From contig OY365806.1 in assembly GCA_959347315.1 (NCBI GenBank), positions 50,018,842-50,082,841 on the forward strand: a stretch of DNA of 64,000 nt, written 5' to 3'. Position 1 is the stretch's first letter; every line of letters starts with the position of its first letter. The notes under the pieces were generated by a model. It did no database searches. It saw only the letters and a list, made by a program, of their open reading frames with translations, and was not told the DNA's origin. Positions 54,701 to 64,000 of the stretch are shown here, one piece after another. Position numbers and translations under genes: made by a program. Source of the DNA: Bimastos eiseni. Lineage: Eukaryota > Annelida > Clitellata > Crassiclitellata > Lumbricidae.

Positions 54701-57700
54701 TGCACCAGAAGTGAGGTGTAACGGTTTTGCCGCAATGCAATAGCGCTTCCTATTCTTTATTTGATCGTAGAACCTATGGGAACCCCATCCAACACTACAC
54801 ATATTCTGTTTTAGGTAAAAACGCTAGAGAATGCAGACACTAAACATCAGTTTAGGCCAACATTAGGCAAATAATAACACAAATATCGATGACAATTACA
54901 TATGAATTCACTAGCATATAAAGTTATACACAGATTTTAAGCAAAAAGCCTAATAAGACAAATTTTTATACATTATTTAAAATTGTTTAAAGCTTATCAT
55001 TCACATTTAAAGTTTTCCACGGAACCCTTGTCTTCATCTCACGAAACCCTAGGGTTCCACCGAACACAGTTTGGGAAATGCTCCTTAATGTGTCATTTGT
55101 CAGATGACATACCCCATTTTTACATTTTATGGACACTGTTCTTTGTGTTAAATTCTTTCCATTGGAGGAAGAGTAAGAGGTATAAAAAGTGGTTGAAAAG
55201 GAGGGGGGGAGGAAGAAGTGGCGGATGTGTCGACTTTAAGTGGTTCATCTGAGATAGTTAAAACTTAATGTCATAGGATGGAAACACATCTAGTGATACA
55301 TAACTGCAATAATCACCAGTTTAAAAGAATTATAAAAAGAACATTTATTTTAAATAACTTTGGGAGACAATCCAAAAGATTAGTATCAACCAGCATGAAC
55401 GGTGAGGAATTTAATTAAATAAAGAGATATAATGCAAGAAAAAATGTCCTTTTATCTGTGTAGAGAAATGATTTCCAACATATAACATCATTGTTTAACT
55501 TCTGAGGGACCATTTATAGATTTTAAAAGTATATGAAAAGATAAATAACAACCTGTGGTGCCAGCTTTTTGAAGGACTCCATGATTCGAGAACTCTGTGC
55601 CTCTTGGTAATAGGAAAAGCTTCCATTGATAATGACAATTCCAGCCAAAATGAATCCCAGGTAGAGCTATAAATACACAAACAAACATAAAATTTTAAAG
55701 TGATTTCATTACCACTTATTTATTGAAATAACTTTTATACACAGACAAGATCATTAAAAGAGTCTGCTCAGCAGGTGCAAAATTATCATTGTTGGATTGT
55801 AATTATAGTAGTAATCAAAGATTTATATAGCAACTCATCAGCGGCACACCCCGACCTATTAACAGAAAACCAGTATCAAATGAAAGGCTTTTAGATGCTT
55901 ACAGACTAGAGGCAAGAAAGACAATCCAACAAAGTGTGACTCCTAGTAAAGTACCTCTACAACAGGACTAGGGTTTCCAGATATTTCTGCAAAAAGGGTC
56001 ACATCATCAGCAAAGTGCATGTTAGATGTATGTGCCTGTGTTTCCTTTGGCAACATCCTGCTCCACGATCTGGTCCAATGGTCGGTCAAAGGTCCTGGTT
56101 TGGGAACAGGCTAAAACCCTGATGCATACCTTTCTATGCTGTTACATCAATAAAACTCAAACTATTAACACATAATAGGCAGATAATGTTGACAGAGGAG
56201 AAGAACATTGGCTAAGATGACAAAGGCAAAGTTATGATACAACGCAGTACCAAAAAAATTCTTGGCTCTCTGTTACAAGGACCATGAATGCTTAAATACA
56301 ACGCATAACTCTGCCCACAGTACCAACTCACATTATCAGCTGGAGGTTCTTCGAGAGTTGCGCCATGAATTGAGAAGACAATGAAGCATAGGCAAGACGC
56401 AGTCCACAGAAGCAGGTTCAACCAGTTGAACATGTGTTTGCACAGTCGAACCCATTCTGGAGTTGTCTTTGGGGGACTCAGTTCGTTTGGTCCGTCACGT
56501 TCAAGCGTGTACTTGGCACGCTCCATACTGATTCCCTGGACAGGTCATCAAAAGTGTTCAGATCAAACATGGCTTATCCAAACAAGTATGCATAAAGTTC
56601 CATAATAAAAATATTTCATTACTTCTCTTTCTCGTTTATTGCAGCCATAGCAAACGGTACAAGCAGTTAACAAACAATACAGATTATAAACTATAGGTTA
56701 CAAAAGGCACCCCAAAAGGGATCGAAATCCCGCTAGCAGGGACACCCAAGTAGCTGAAATTAACAAGAGGAAAAAGAAATAAGATATACGTCAATCAATA
56801 TTAGTCCTAATTCTAACTCGAGAGGGCTAGGATCATCGAAACCATTAGACAGTCATAAACGCAAACAAATTACCAACTAACCCTCAGCACCAAACAGAAT
56901 CTTAAAAAATTAACTTAATTAAAGCGGTTTGTGAGCCTGGACGATGGGTGGTGGACCAAAGGCGAGCGAGTGACCCGTTTGATAGTTGTGGAAATCATAT
57001 CATCGAGCCATTTCATTTATTAAAAAAGTACGCAAATTATTTTTAAATGTATAAGGGTTGATGGACAAACGAATTTCAAGCGAAATAGCGTTCCAGAACT
57101 GCGGACCTGAAGATTTGAGACTAAATTTACGGAAATTTGTTCGGGCTCAATCATAGCGGTAAGTGTGGGAGTTCCTTGTGCAGTAGGCATGGGTGTCGGA
57201 GCCCAAGGAGAAACAATTTAGGAACACTGATGGGAGTAGACCGCGCTCATAGCGGTAAAAAAATATGCCTATTTGAAGAATTCTAATTTTTTCTAATTTT
57301 AGAAGCTGCAAATCTTTAAATAATGGGTCAGTATGTGCAACTCTATGGGCACCCGCAACCAGACGTATGGCCCTTTTTTGTAGCACCATAGTTTAGTGAG
57401 CCTTGACTTATAATTTGAGGACCAAATTAAATTACAATAGGTTAAGTATGAATAAATCAAGGTATGGTATAATTGAAGTTTAATGGAATTAGGGATAATG
57501 CAGGAAACTCTGGATAATATACCAATATTTTAAGCTATTTTATTAGCAATATGATTTATATGTACAGCCCAGGATAGATGGTGGTCGACATATACCCCAA
57601 GGAACTTGGCGGATTCAACCTGATCAATCGGTGTGCCTTTTATGTGGAGACTTAAAAGGTTTAGATCCTTTGGTAAAATTTTCCTATTAGAACTGAAAAG

Positions 57701-60219
57701 AATGAAATTTTTCTTATCCAGGTTGATCGTGAGCTCACTGGCGCAAAACCAATCGGCTACTTTTGATAGCTCCAAGTTCATATTATCAAGAAGTTTATCC
57801 AACGATTTATGAGAAAGAAACATATTAGTAACATCTGCAAACAGTATAAAGAATAAAATTGAAGACACGTACGTTGGCTAAGTCATTTACATAAAGAAGG
57901 AAAAGGAGCGGTCCTAAGTTGGAGCCCTGCGGAACACCATAAGTAATAATAGCACTATCAGATAGGTGGCCATTGCAGCTAACGCGTTGGGAGCGGCTAT
58001 CAAAATAACAATGAAACCAATTTAATTGGGCACCTCTGATACCATAGTTTTCTAATTTTTTAAGGAGGATTTTATGGTTTACAGTATCAAACGCTTTTAC
58101 TTGGCAGTGACCAGATAAATAACTGTAAATGGCTCCTACTAATTTTAAGCCTTTGCCCTATCATTGGTAAAAATTAAAAAGCGTATAGGTTAAAAAGGCT
58201 GTACATAGCTTAACAAAATATTGCATAAAAACTAGTTTTTTCAGTTCTGAGAGCGAAATATATGGATATTTAAAAAGGTATGCACAGATTTTTTCAAAAC
58301 AAAATATGGCCCCTTCCTGATTTTTGTAAGAGAAAACAGCAAATTACCGTATCAAAATTGACTCCAAGTCGTTCAGCTAATTCTTGAAGACTGCATTTGT
58401 GTTCCACCTGAAAATATATATTGTAGAATAGTTAGCACATCATTACAGAATTGAATAGATGATCACCACATGTTCAAGTGAAATTAATAGAACAAAATAA
58501 GTGTAAAGACAAATTATTATTTTTCAGATAAAGGCTCAATTTGCTAATTAAGCAGCAGTGTAGTTGTTTCATAAAAGTGCTTTATAAAATAATGTAGGCC
58601 AAACTATCTGTGGATTCTGGTTGCATGGTGAGCTGCAAAGAAAGAAAATGTTCCTTGTTGGTGATAAGAAACAAGTGCTCTGGTCTATATGATGCATTTC
58701 TTTGGGTGCCAGAGGTACTTAACTTGACAGGCATCTTTCTCCCAGCCTATGTCACAACCTCTGTTTTACCTCAGCTTCAGATCAACAGCCTTGATCAATA
58801 GTGAAGAACAAAATTAATAGTGGCTTAGAATTATTTTTAATTCATGTATGCATATATTTCCAACCTGTGCTTTTATATGACAAATCGAACTCTGCAAAAA
58901 ATATTTAAAATAGTTAGACCTTAATTCTTTGATGATAAGCATGTACTAAAATGTATGATAAAACAAAGTCAGAAAGATTAACAGTGAATACACAACTAAA
59001 AAGATGGAAAACTGCACAATGGAATACTAAAACTTAAATATTGATTGAAGTTTCCAACCAGACATATTGAAATATTAACAGAGAAGCTACACACAGACCT
59101 CATGAAAAGACACCATAAATATGTTTAATAACAATTATGAGAAATGTCAAAAACTCTTCTGACCAGCTCCAACTCTTGCTTCAGGTTCTCGATGTCCTCC
59201 CTTCGCAGTTTCTTAACCTTCCTCTTCTTCCGCAGTGGCCTTCCCTCTGCCGATAGTCCATCGTCCGCGATTGGCGGCTGAACAGCAAATCGGTAGCTGT
59301 CCGCCCTAGGCTCCTCCTAACATTGTACAATGTAACAACATGTAATGCCAATGTGATGTTAAGTAGCAGAATCAATTTCGTATTAACAAAGTAAGGGTAA
59401 TATACTTGCAAACATAGTCTGTTGAAACCCCTTAGAGGCAAAAACTATAAATATAAAAACAAAGATAACGCATTTGTTTTAAACAGCTCAAACGAATCTC
59501 ATAGACGCATCAAAGCATTTTGAGGCATTAGAGGGAATTCAAGTAAAGTGCAAACCCCAAACTGCGAGTTAGGCATCGTGAGGGTCTGTTAGGGTTAGTA
59601 TTAGGTCTAGTTAGTATACAGTTTGCAAACGGTTGGCAGATTACTGGTTTGCAGTTCGAATCTTACCAACACCTCATTAGAGGCATTTAGGTAAAGACTA
59701 CACATTTGTTTACATTTTTCTCAACAAACCAGCCGGATGAGATTTTGTCATGCATCTTTCTCCTGGTCTATGTCAAAACCTCTGTTTTATGTACTTTTGT
59801 CTCTATTGACACCTCTTCCTATTTTGATCTGCATTGCTCTGTTTCTCATCGTCTGCCTCTGTTGCCTTGCTCTCTTCTTGAAGTTCTTGTCATCTGTCGA
59901 CAGTTGTTTCGGTGCTGGCTAACTTGCCACTCCATGTACTCACCTTGCTCCTACTTCTTATGTTTCCACAGACACAAATCAGCCAGAAATTTGCTCCATA
60001 CTTTCCTGAAACTGGCTGAAAACTTCCGAAGAGCTATCGCGTACCTGCATCGTAACGCAACTTACGCATCCAATATAAACCGACTAAACACAATATACAT
60101 TCCATTTTCAACAGCATAGTTTCATTTTAGCGTAAAAGCAAGATAGGGATATTAATTAAATTAAGATTGAACTGTTTTAAAATTCCTACATCTTTCTTTC
60201 TGATCTTTTGCGAAGCCAT
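42708..60219 (-). CDS. ATP1A: Na,K-ATPase-type P2C ion pump, alpha subunit, divergent
   Basis: Nineteen exons, high to low: 60219-60190 (tentative), 59316-59164, 58407-58348, 56535-56332, 55666-55553, 53455-53321, 52961-52844, 52095-51809, 50889-50691, 49611-49506, 49042-48910, 48342-47837, 47045-46828, 46380-46279, 45984-45735, 45009-44835, 44411-44281, 43762-43661, 42828-42708. Phases all agree; about 1047 residues, near the family's 1020. Seen in order: Lys-rich N-terminus, M1-M2 with [20 protein letters not shown]4 CVPEGLL, phosphorylation loop DKSGT (Asp about residue 402), [23 protein letters not shown]5 [10 protein letters not shown]6 IDLGTD, M8 QWAN, stop after KEICL. By family, a plasma-membrane cation pump working with a beta subunit. 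Ser in TLTSN is Na,K-like (H,K pumps have Lys). DKSGT, TGAPER, QWAN and the C-terminus depart from canonical pumps. Two introns have GC donors. Confidence 0.93.
43355..43398. mobile_element. Right-end fragment of the ATCGGC-rich hAT family
   Basis: AATCGGCTATAAAAGTGATA and the following CAGTACAGCTCTAC parallel the right end of the element at 20017-20699. In the last intron of the pump gene. Confidence 0.55.
44095..44235 (-). other. Unexplained open segment in pump-gene intron
   Basis: The minus strand is open across this stretch and ends [16 protein letters not shown] before a possible donor (G/GTAACC). It starts after an AG with a mediocre pyrimidine tract. It is about where the ninth membrane helix is coded, and [10 protein letters not shown] weakly resembles NKILIFGLFEE. 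The phases do not allow insertion between exons 17 and 18 without a frameshift, so it is not annotated as an exon. It may be a transposon fragment. Confidence 0.3.
48490..48605 (-). mobile_element. tRNA-derived SINE, copy 3 (fragment)
   Basis: The reverse complement shows GGTTTGAGCCACC (B-box-like), then TATGTAGGGACCTTAAGC and GTCCTTC, matching the body of the SINEs at 28640 and 49671. The 3' part is lost. Confidence 0.65.
49671..49908 (+). mobile_element. tRNA-derived SINE, copy 1 (best preserved)
   Basis: RNA polymerase III A box TGGCTGATCGG (49682) and B box GGTTCAACCCT (49737) lie 55 bases apart. They are followed by the family body (TGTGTAGGGACCTTGAGC, TTGCTCTGCAGTACAACT, GGTATCAAATTTCAG) and an AAATAAATAA tail. 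It inserted in the pump-gene intron 60 bases upstream (in gene sense) of exon 10. Confidence 0.85.
50225..50310 (+). mobile_element. L2-like 3' tail with (AATG)n end
   Basis: GAGTAGTAGCCTTGAAAGGG then CGCTACATAAAT, ending in AATGAATGAATGAATA. Same 3' end family as at 30895 and 62640. Confidence 0.6.
51015..51150. mobile_element. Fragment of the GCCGAATAG-rich hAT family
   Basis: Starts GGAGCCGAAAAATGGGCCAA and contains CATTCGGCCGAATAG, parallel to 25130-25260. Truncated. Confidence 0.7.
52230..52480. repeat. Imperfect GA/ACAGAGA low-complexity stretch
   Basis: Purine-rich with recurring AGACAGAGA and GAGAGA words. The Ser/Leu-rich minus-strand frames over it are artefacts. Confidence 0.75.
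54000..54790 (+). mobile_element. Possible LTR-retrotransposon remnant
   Basis: A TATATATATAGG box near 54262, an AATAAAG near 54420 and, downstream, two near-repeats of AATTGG..GCAGAAGTGGGGTG (54640 and 54697) resemble an LTR followed by a primer-binding leader. No gag/pol was seen and the borders are undefined. Confidence 0.3.
56640..58160 (-). mobile_element. CR1/Jockey-like LINE, RT to 3' UTR, inactive
   Basis: From about 58110 downward the minus strand encodes [21 protein letters not shown], then [20 protein letters not shown] and the RT C-terminal part (57868-57530), where the catalytic FADD reads FADV after a frameshift. The rest (57389-56990) has [20 protein letters not shown] and [15 protein letters not shown]. 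The 3' UTR near 56710-56770 shares the GGGATCGAAATCCC hairpin-like block with the LINE at 427-1321. Inserted in pump-gene intron 3, same orientation as the gene. Confidence 0.85.
58728..59800 (+). mobile_element. Possible second SINE-like family (two short matches)
   Basis: GCATCTTTCTCC..CCTATGTCA..ACCTCTGTTTTA occurs at 58730 and again at 59752. Upstream of the second copy, AACGGTTGGCAGA and GCAGTTCGAATCTTACC (59630-59665) resemble A and B boxes of a tRNA-derived head. Pump-gene exon 2 (59164-59316) lies between the two matches and is not part of them. Confidence 0.35.
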
Positions 60220-60299
60220 TTCTACCTTCGACAGCGTACAATGATTGTTATCCGCACACAGGTATGGTCAGGTGTTTGTGCTTCTGGCCATACCAGGCA

Positions 60300-61360
60300 G
60301 CAACTTCGTATAGCGCAATTCTTGTCTGCGAGCCTTTTCGCTTTGGCGTTGAGCAAGTTTGGATATGCAGAGTTATAATCATCGTATTCGTTATAACTAT
60401 TACATCATTACTGCTGCTATTATTTCCCCTAGCCTACAGGATTGATGGGGACTGGAATATTGTCGATAGTGTAGATATAATTAATTAGGCCTCATTAATA
60501 AGTTACTTACTAATTCATTCATCCGTTCGTTCATTACAAAGATTTACATAGTGCCCACTCTAGGCCACTGCACAGGAGAGCTCCGAACAGCAAAACGGCT
60601 GAAAGGATTGCGTAAAACGAGTTCCTCCGGAATGGAATGGTCTCACAACTACAGTCCGCCAAGCTACATCAGTTGCACTATTCAAGTCAAAACGGAAGAT
60701 CTACCGTTTCCCATTGAACTATGACTGAGAACGCAGCGCAGCGCGCTTTCGTGCAAGACTTGTCTCGTTAAAGCGCGTTGTGGATACCTATCTATATAAT
60801 TGTATTGCATTGTAACAAGTATTCATTTAGCGTTATTCAGTGTCTACGAATCGACTAACCGAAAGGAAAGTCCTTTACCATCTGTATTAGAGTTAGACAA
60901 TGCTGTCATGTTTACGTAGGCCTACCATTGCTCATTTTATAAATGAATTAGTTTCGTCTTTCGTGCTGTGATGACATGCCATCGATTTAAAATACGAAGG
61001 TATGGAGTACACATGATAGCATTAGCATTGCGATAAAAGGAAAGAAGACAGATGTACAAGTAAATTAAATGGCTTCTTTTAAACGAATTGTGCAAATAAA
61101 CGCTAGGACGATTCAAAGAATCTTATGGTAATTCATTAGTGCATGCGAAAAATAGAATTCGCTAGATGGCGAAACACTTCCACTGCATTATTCAGGACAT
61201 TCGCTAGATGGTTCGTAGATGGTTCGTGTAGTCTGCTCTCGAAAGACATCTTGTAAATTTCTGCACTAAGGACGAACAAAATGCCGAGCATAGGCTTCCA
61301 AGTAAGGCTAAGCTGCACAGACACCTAAATACATACTAATGATATCATAATCATAAAATT
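60300..61360. other. Upstream intron/5' flank of pump gene with an L2-like tail at 60515-60600
   Basis: ATTCATTCATCCGTTCGTTC then AAGATTTACATAGTGCCCAC is the complement of the L2-like tail with its tetranucleotide end. Nothing else recognised. Confidence 0.45.
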
Positions 61361-61417
61361 AAAATTACCGGCGTGCGAAGGAACGGGCCCCAAAAAGCTG
61401 ACTCGGCGGGCACACTG

Positions 61418-61425
61418 TTTATATA
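61418..61425 (-). promoter_or_regulatory. Candidate TATA box of the pump gene
   Basis: TATATAAA on the minus strand is followed about 50 bases later by a donor-like CGCCG/GTAATT (exon end at 61369). That could make a short untranslated first exon spliced to the coding exon at 60219. Position and strand fit; no direct evidence. Confidence 0.35.
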
Positions 61426-62060
61426 CGACAGAAGGAGAGTCTCTCCACGTGACTGCAAACTTTATTGTCGTTTACGATCGGTTGAAATATTCTGAGATTC
61501 GTCGTCGTCGTCATCGTCGTCTGTATTCGTTGACGTCCGCATGGAGTCGAGCAGTTTACGTCGTCGCGGTCGTCGGCAGCCGCAACACCAGAGGCACCAG
61601 CGACCGCCGCAGCATCGGCCATCATAGACGACGGTGGGCTCTGAGCGGGGAGTGGTGCAGCTGCCGTATTATAGTAGCAATGGCCAGTGGCTTGTGTGGT
61701 GTACGCATGCTGTCCGTACGTGCTATGTCCGTAAAGTGGACATTGTAGACTCGGCCTTCATCGTGCGGCGCTGGTAATCGTATGTCGTCCAGAACAGGCT
61801 TTTCGCCAGTTGTTGCGCTTGTCCTGTAGCTGTAAGCGAGCATAGGATTTGAGCCTTCTTCTGCCAGGATTTGACGACGAAAACATGTCAACGACGCGGT
61901 TGTGTCGATTCGCTGGGATGAAGGACCGCGTTTCTAGCGGCGCTGCACAGAGCGAACTTAGACCTGCGATCGTAATAGGATTCTTACGACGGTCAACAAG
62001 CAATGGCTTATCCGTTGCTCGGCTTCGACGAAAACTCACTCTTCAGTAATTCTTGTTCGC
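61420..62060. other. CpG-rich stretch between divergent genes
   Basis: Visibly richer in CG dinucleotides than the rest of the window, with GTCGTCGT runs. Long frames are open on both strands (for example 62039-61758 and 61891-61622, minus) but show no domain and overlap one another. Most simply a bidirectional CpG-island promoter for the pump gene (minus) and the secreted-protein gene (plus). Confidence 0.5.
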
Positions 62061-62186
62061 AGATAATGCGATTGTCGTAAAAAGTCGTTGTGGCGATGCG
62101 TAATAGGTTGTCGTCGTCGTTGTGGCGATAGCTGTCGTCGTCGTTATCATCGTATAGTATAGTTGACGGAGGTAAGCACAGTGGCA

Positions 62187-62862
62187 ATGTGGAGTCTATA
62201 CATGAGTCTCTTCTGCCTTCTGCAAGTTGTTTCGGTTGCCTGTGCAACTGTGGCAATGTCTCTGTCAGAAAAAGTGCAACAAGGTAAGAAATGCAATACT
62301 TGCTTTCAAATTGCATTGTTGGTTATTATTGTTTTGAAATGCAAGTTGTAGAGATGCAACTCAGAGGCTCCAGGTCCAGCAGTGCATTCATTTATTATGG
62401 ATCTCCTCTATTGTCTGACATTGTGTCTTTGGGCAGTGTGCCTGTATATCTTCGGGATATCTTCACCTTAACTTCGGCCTGCTGTGGTCGCTGATCTTTT
62501 TGATCGACCTCCAGAGGTGACTTTGTGGTTCCACACTCTCTCACTTCCACCAAACAGAATAGAACTGTCTCAATGTTTGGAATAGCCTCCCATCTGACCT
62601 GTCTAGCTCTTTCTATGAACTTCTCAAGACTTTCCTCTTTACCGGGCCTGTGTAGGGTAGCGCCTCTGAATAGTTATCTGAAGAGAGGCGCTATATAAAT
62701 TGCATAGATAGATAGATAAATAGATAGATAGAAGAAGGGAAGAAGGTGGGTTTGGAGGTATCAATGCTGGTTTAAGCTATCTCCCATTATGATACATTCA
62801 ACAAACATTGTTCTTTTGTCTGTAGATCATTTAATTGTTAGTTCAGTGAAGACAGATTCCCA
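62187..62862 (+). CDS. First exons of an unidentified secreted or membrane protein
   Basis: Exon 1 (62187-62283) begins ATG and codes a clear signal peptide, MWSLYMSLFCLLQVVSVACA, ending at a consensus donor G/GTAAGA. A second exon (62826-62862) follows a strong acceptor (TTCTTTTGTCTGTAG) and ends at A/GTAAGT. It continues the frame in the right phase, adding DHLIVSSVKTDS. Later exons were not found before the right edge. I do not recognise the family. The gene is divergent from the pump gene across a CpG-rich interval. Confidence 0.5.
62470..62725 (+). mobile_element. L2-like LINE 3' end with (GATA)n tail
   Basis: Frames give a decayed WNSLPSDLSSSFYELLKTF block (62575-62635), then GCGCCTCTGAATAGTTATCT and GGCGCTATATAAAT, ending in GATAGATAGATA. 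The most complete copy of the L2-like tail in the window. Lies in intron 1 of the secreted-protein gene. Confidence 0.7.
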
Positions 62863-62869
62863 GTAAGTC

Positions 62870-63720
62870 CACTGTATCAACCATGCAGTTGTATACATGA
62901 ATCTTTGCTTCAACTGGTCCTGATTGTTACACACTGAAGCCACACATGTCATATCTGCCAGTTGAAGTGTTTCTCCATCTTTCTCCCAGTTACTACATTA
63001 GTTAAGACCTATTCCCCAGATATTCACTGGCCCAGGATTTCCACTCTCCAGCAACTGTTTCATGCTGTCAGCCATTAAGGATATGTTTTCCAGATAAATT
63101 TCTCTCCAACGGACCTCTCTTCTCAATGAGTTTCAGATGCACTAAAGATACATTTAGTTCCATTATGCAATAAGTCCACTTGACGCTTACAGGAACACAT
63201 ATGATGATACATATGAACAATTGACCACTTGGCATGTCATAAGCTCTGCACATCACCATGATCAACAAGACATTCTGCAACTAATGATGTATAATTTTAT
63301 ACAATTGGAATATTATGGCATTTTGGCAGAATTTACAACATGCTGTACTTGAGAGATGAGAGTTTTGGTAAAATCCATTTAAACTTAAATTCCAAAGGGC
63401 TTAAACTTGACATATAAATTTTCACTTTGCAAATGTAGAGACTGCAAGTAGGCCTAATGCTACAATTGTATTACGGTATATATAATTGTTTTCATAATTT
63501 TGTGCTGATCATAGTGGTTAGAACTACTCCAGTTTTGACAGTAAGCTTATTCATTTGCATATTGATTCCCAAGAATGGTGATGTCAAATTATGGATCTGA
63601 ATTTTACCTGCGATCATTTTGAATTAAAAAAAACGTGCAATTTTCTATTTTGATTAACTCTGTTGCCACCTTGATAGCCAGTAACTCTTCTATGGTTAAT
63701 GCAAGTTACTACATGCAGAC
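62870..63720. other. Probable intron, nothing recognised
   Basis: AT-rich, no exon-like frame with family similarity. Confidence 0.4.
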
Positions 63721-63724
63721 ACAA

Positions 63725-63930
63725 ACGCACATATACAGACATATACAGACATATACAGACATATACAGACATATACAGGCATATACAGACATATACAGAC
63801 ATATACAGAAATATACAGAAATATACAGACATATACAGGCATATACTGACATATACAGACATATACAGGCATATACAGACATATACAGACATATACAGAC
63901 ATATACAGGCATATACAGACATATACATGC
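63725..63930. repeat. 10-bp minisatellite (CATATACAGA)n
   Basis: About twenty units, with A/G variants (CATATACAGG, AATATACAGA). The period of ten keeps several frames open on both strands (YRHIQTYTD...), which is not evidence of coding. Confidence 0.97.
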
Positions 63931-64000
63931 AGCAGAGATAGACTTGGTACTTTTTCATGAGTACAACTCAAATGCTAGAACTTTGAAGTGTTTTTAAATA

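Noticed and set aside
57147..57868. Two frames of 80 and 112 codons as host genes
   Set aside because: They are LINE reverse-transcriptase and C-terminal pieces with a broken FADD motif.
63614..63997. Frames of YRHIQTYTD / YMSVYVCIC repeats
   Set aside because: Translation of a 10-bp minisatellite; no start context, splice sites or domain.

Overview
The window is animal nuclear DNA. Its genes are split by many spliceosomal introns. It carries metazoan families (GSK3, eIF3f, a Na,K-ATPase-type alpha subunit, a cholinesterase-fold carboxylesterase), TTAGGG-type interstitial repeats, and many LINE, SINE, hAT and mariner relics. The GSK3 introns that can be placed fall where I recall the vertebrate ones falling, which suggests an intron-conservative invertebrate, probably marine. 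The sequence alone does not fix the phylum. A 200-N run (16527-16726) marks an assembly gap.

Layout, left to right. At 22-6080 (minus) lies the 5' part of a secreted carboxylesterase; its introns hold a LINE fragment and a mariner element. From 6.4 to 13.4 kb there is no recognisable host gene, only LINE pieces, a tandem-duplicated GGTCTTG-rich block, a 450-bp ATGT array, a hAT-type element and a telomere-like inverted repeat. GSK3 occupies 18125-30167 (minus), with all coding exons visible except the N-terminal one. eIF3f follows head-to-head at 33147-39125 (plus), complete in eight exons. A Na,K-ATPase-type alpha subunit lies tail-to-tail with it at 42708-60219 (minus), in 19 coding exons coding for about 1047 residues. 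Beyond it are a CpG-rich stretch with a TATA-like motif and the first two exons of an unidentified secreted protein on the plus strand (62187-62862), which runs off the right edge.

The most interesting item is the ion pump. It keeps the P-type ATPase framework and most cation-binding residues, but departs from canonical Na,K-ATPases at positions that are normally almost fixed: DKSGT instead of DKTGT, TGAPER instead of KGAPER, QWAN instead of QWAD in the eighth membrane segment, and a C-terminus of KEICL instead of KETYY. The last two bear on the third sodium site. The frame is intact through all 19 exons, so this looks like a diverged working paralogue, not an obvious pseudogene. Two of its introns appear to use GC donors.

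The repeat landscape is rich. It includes hAT-type elements with recognisable 8-bp target duplications, two mariner-type families with TA duplications, a tRNA-derived SINE family in three copies, nine copies of an L2-like GCGCTATATAAAT 3' tail, and a LINE fragment bounded by 42-bp direct repeats. I see no CRISPR array, operon, rRNA or stand-alone tRNA gene.
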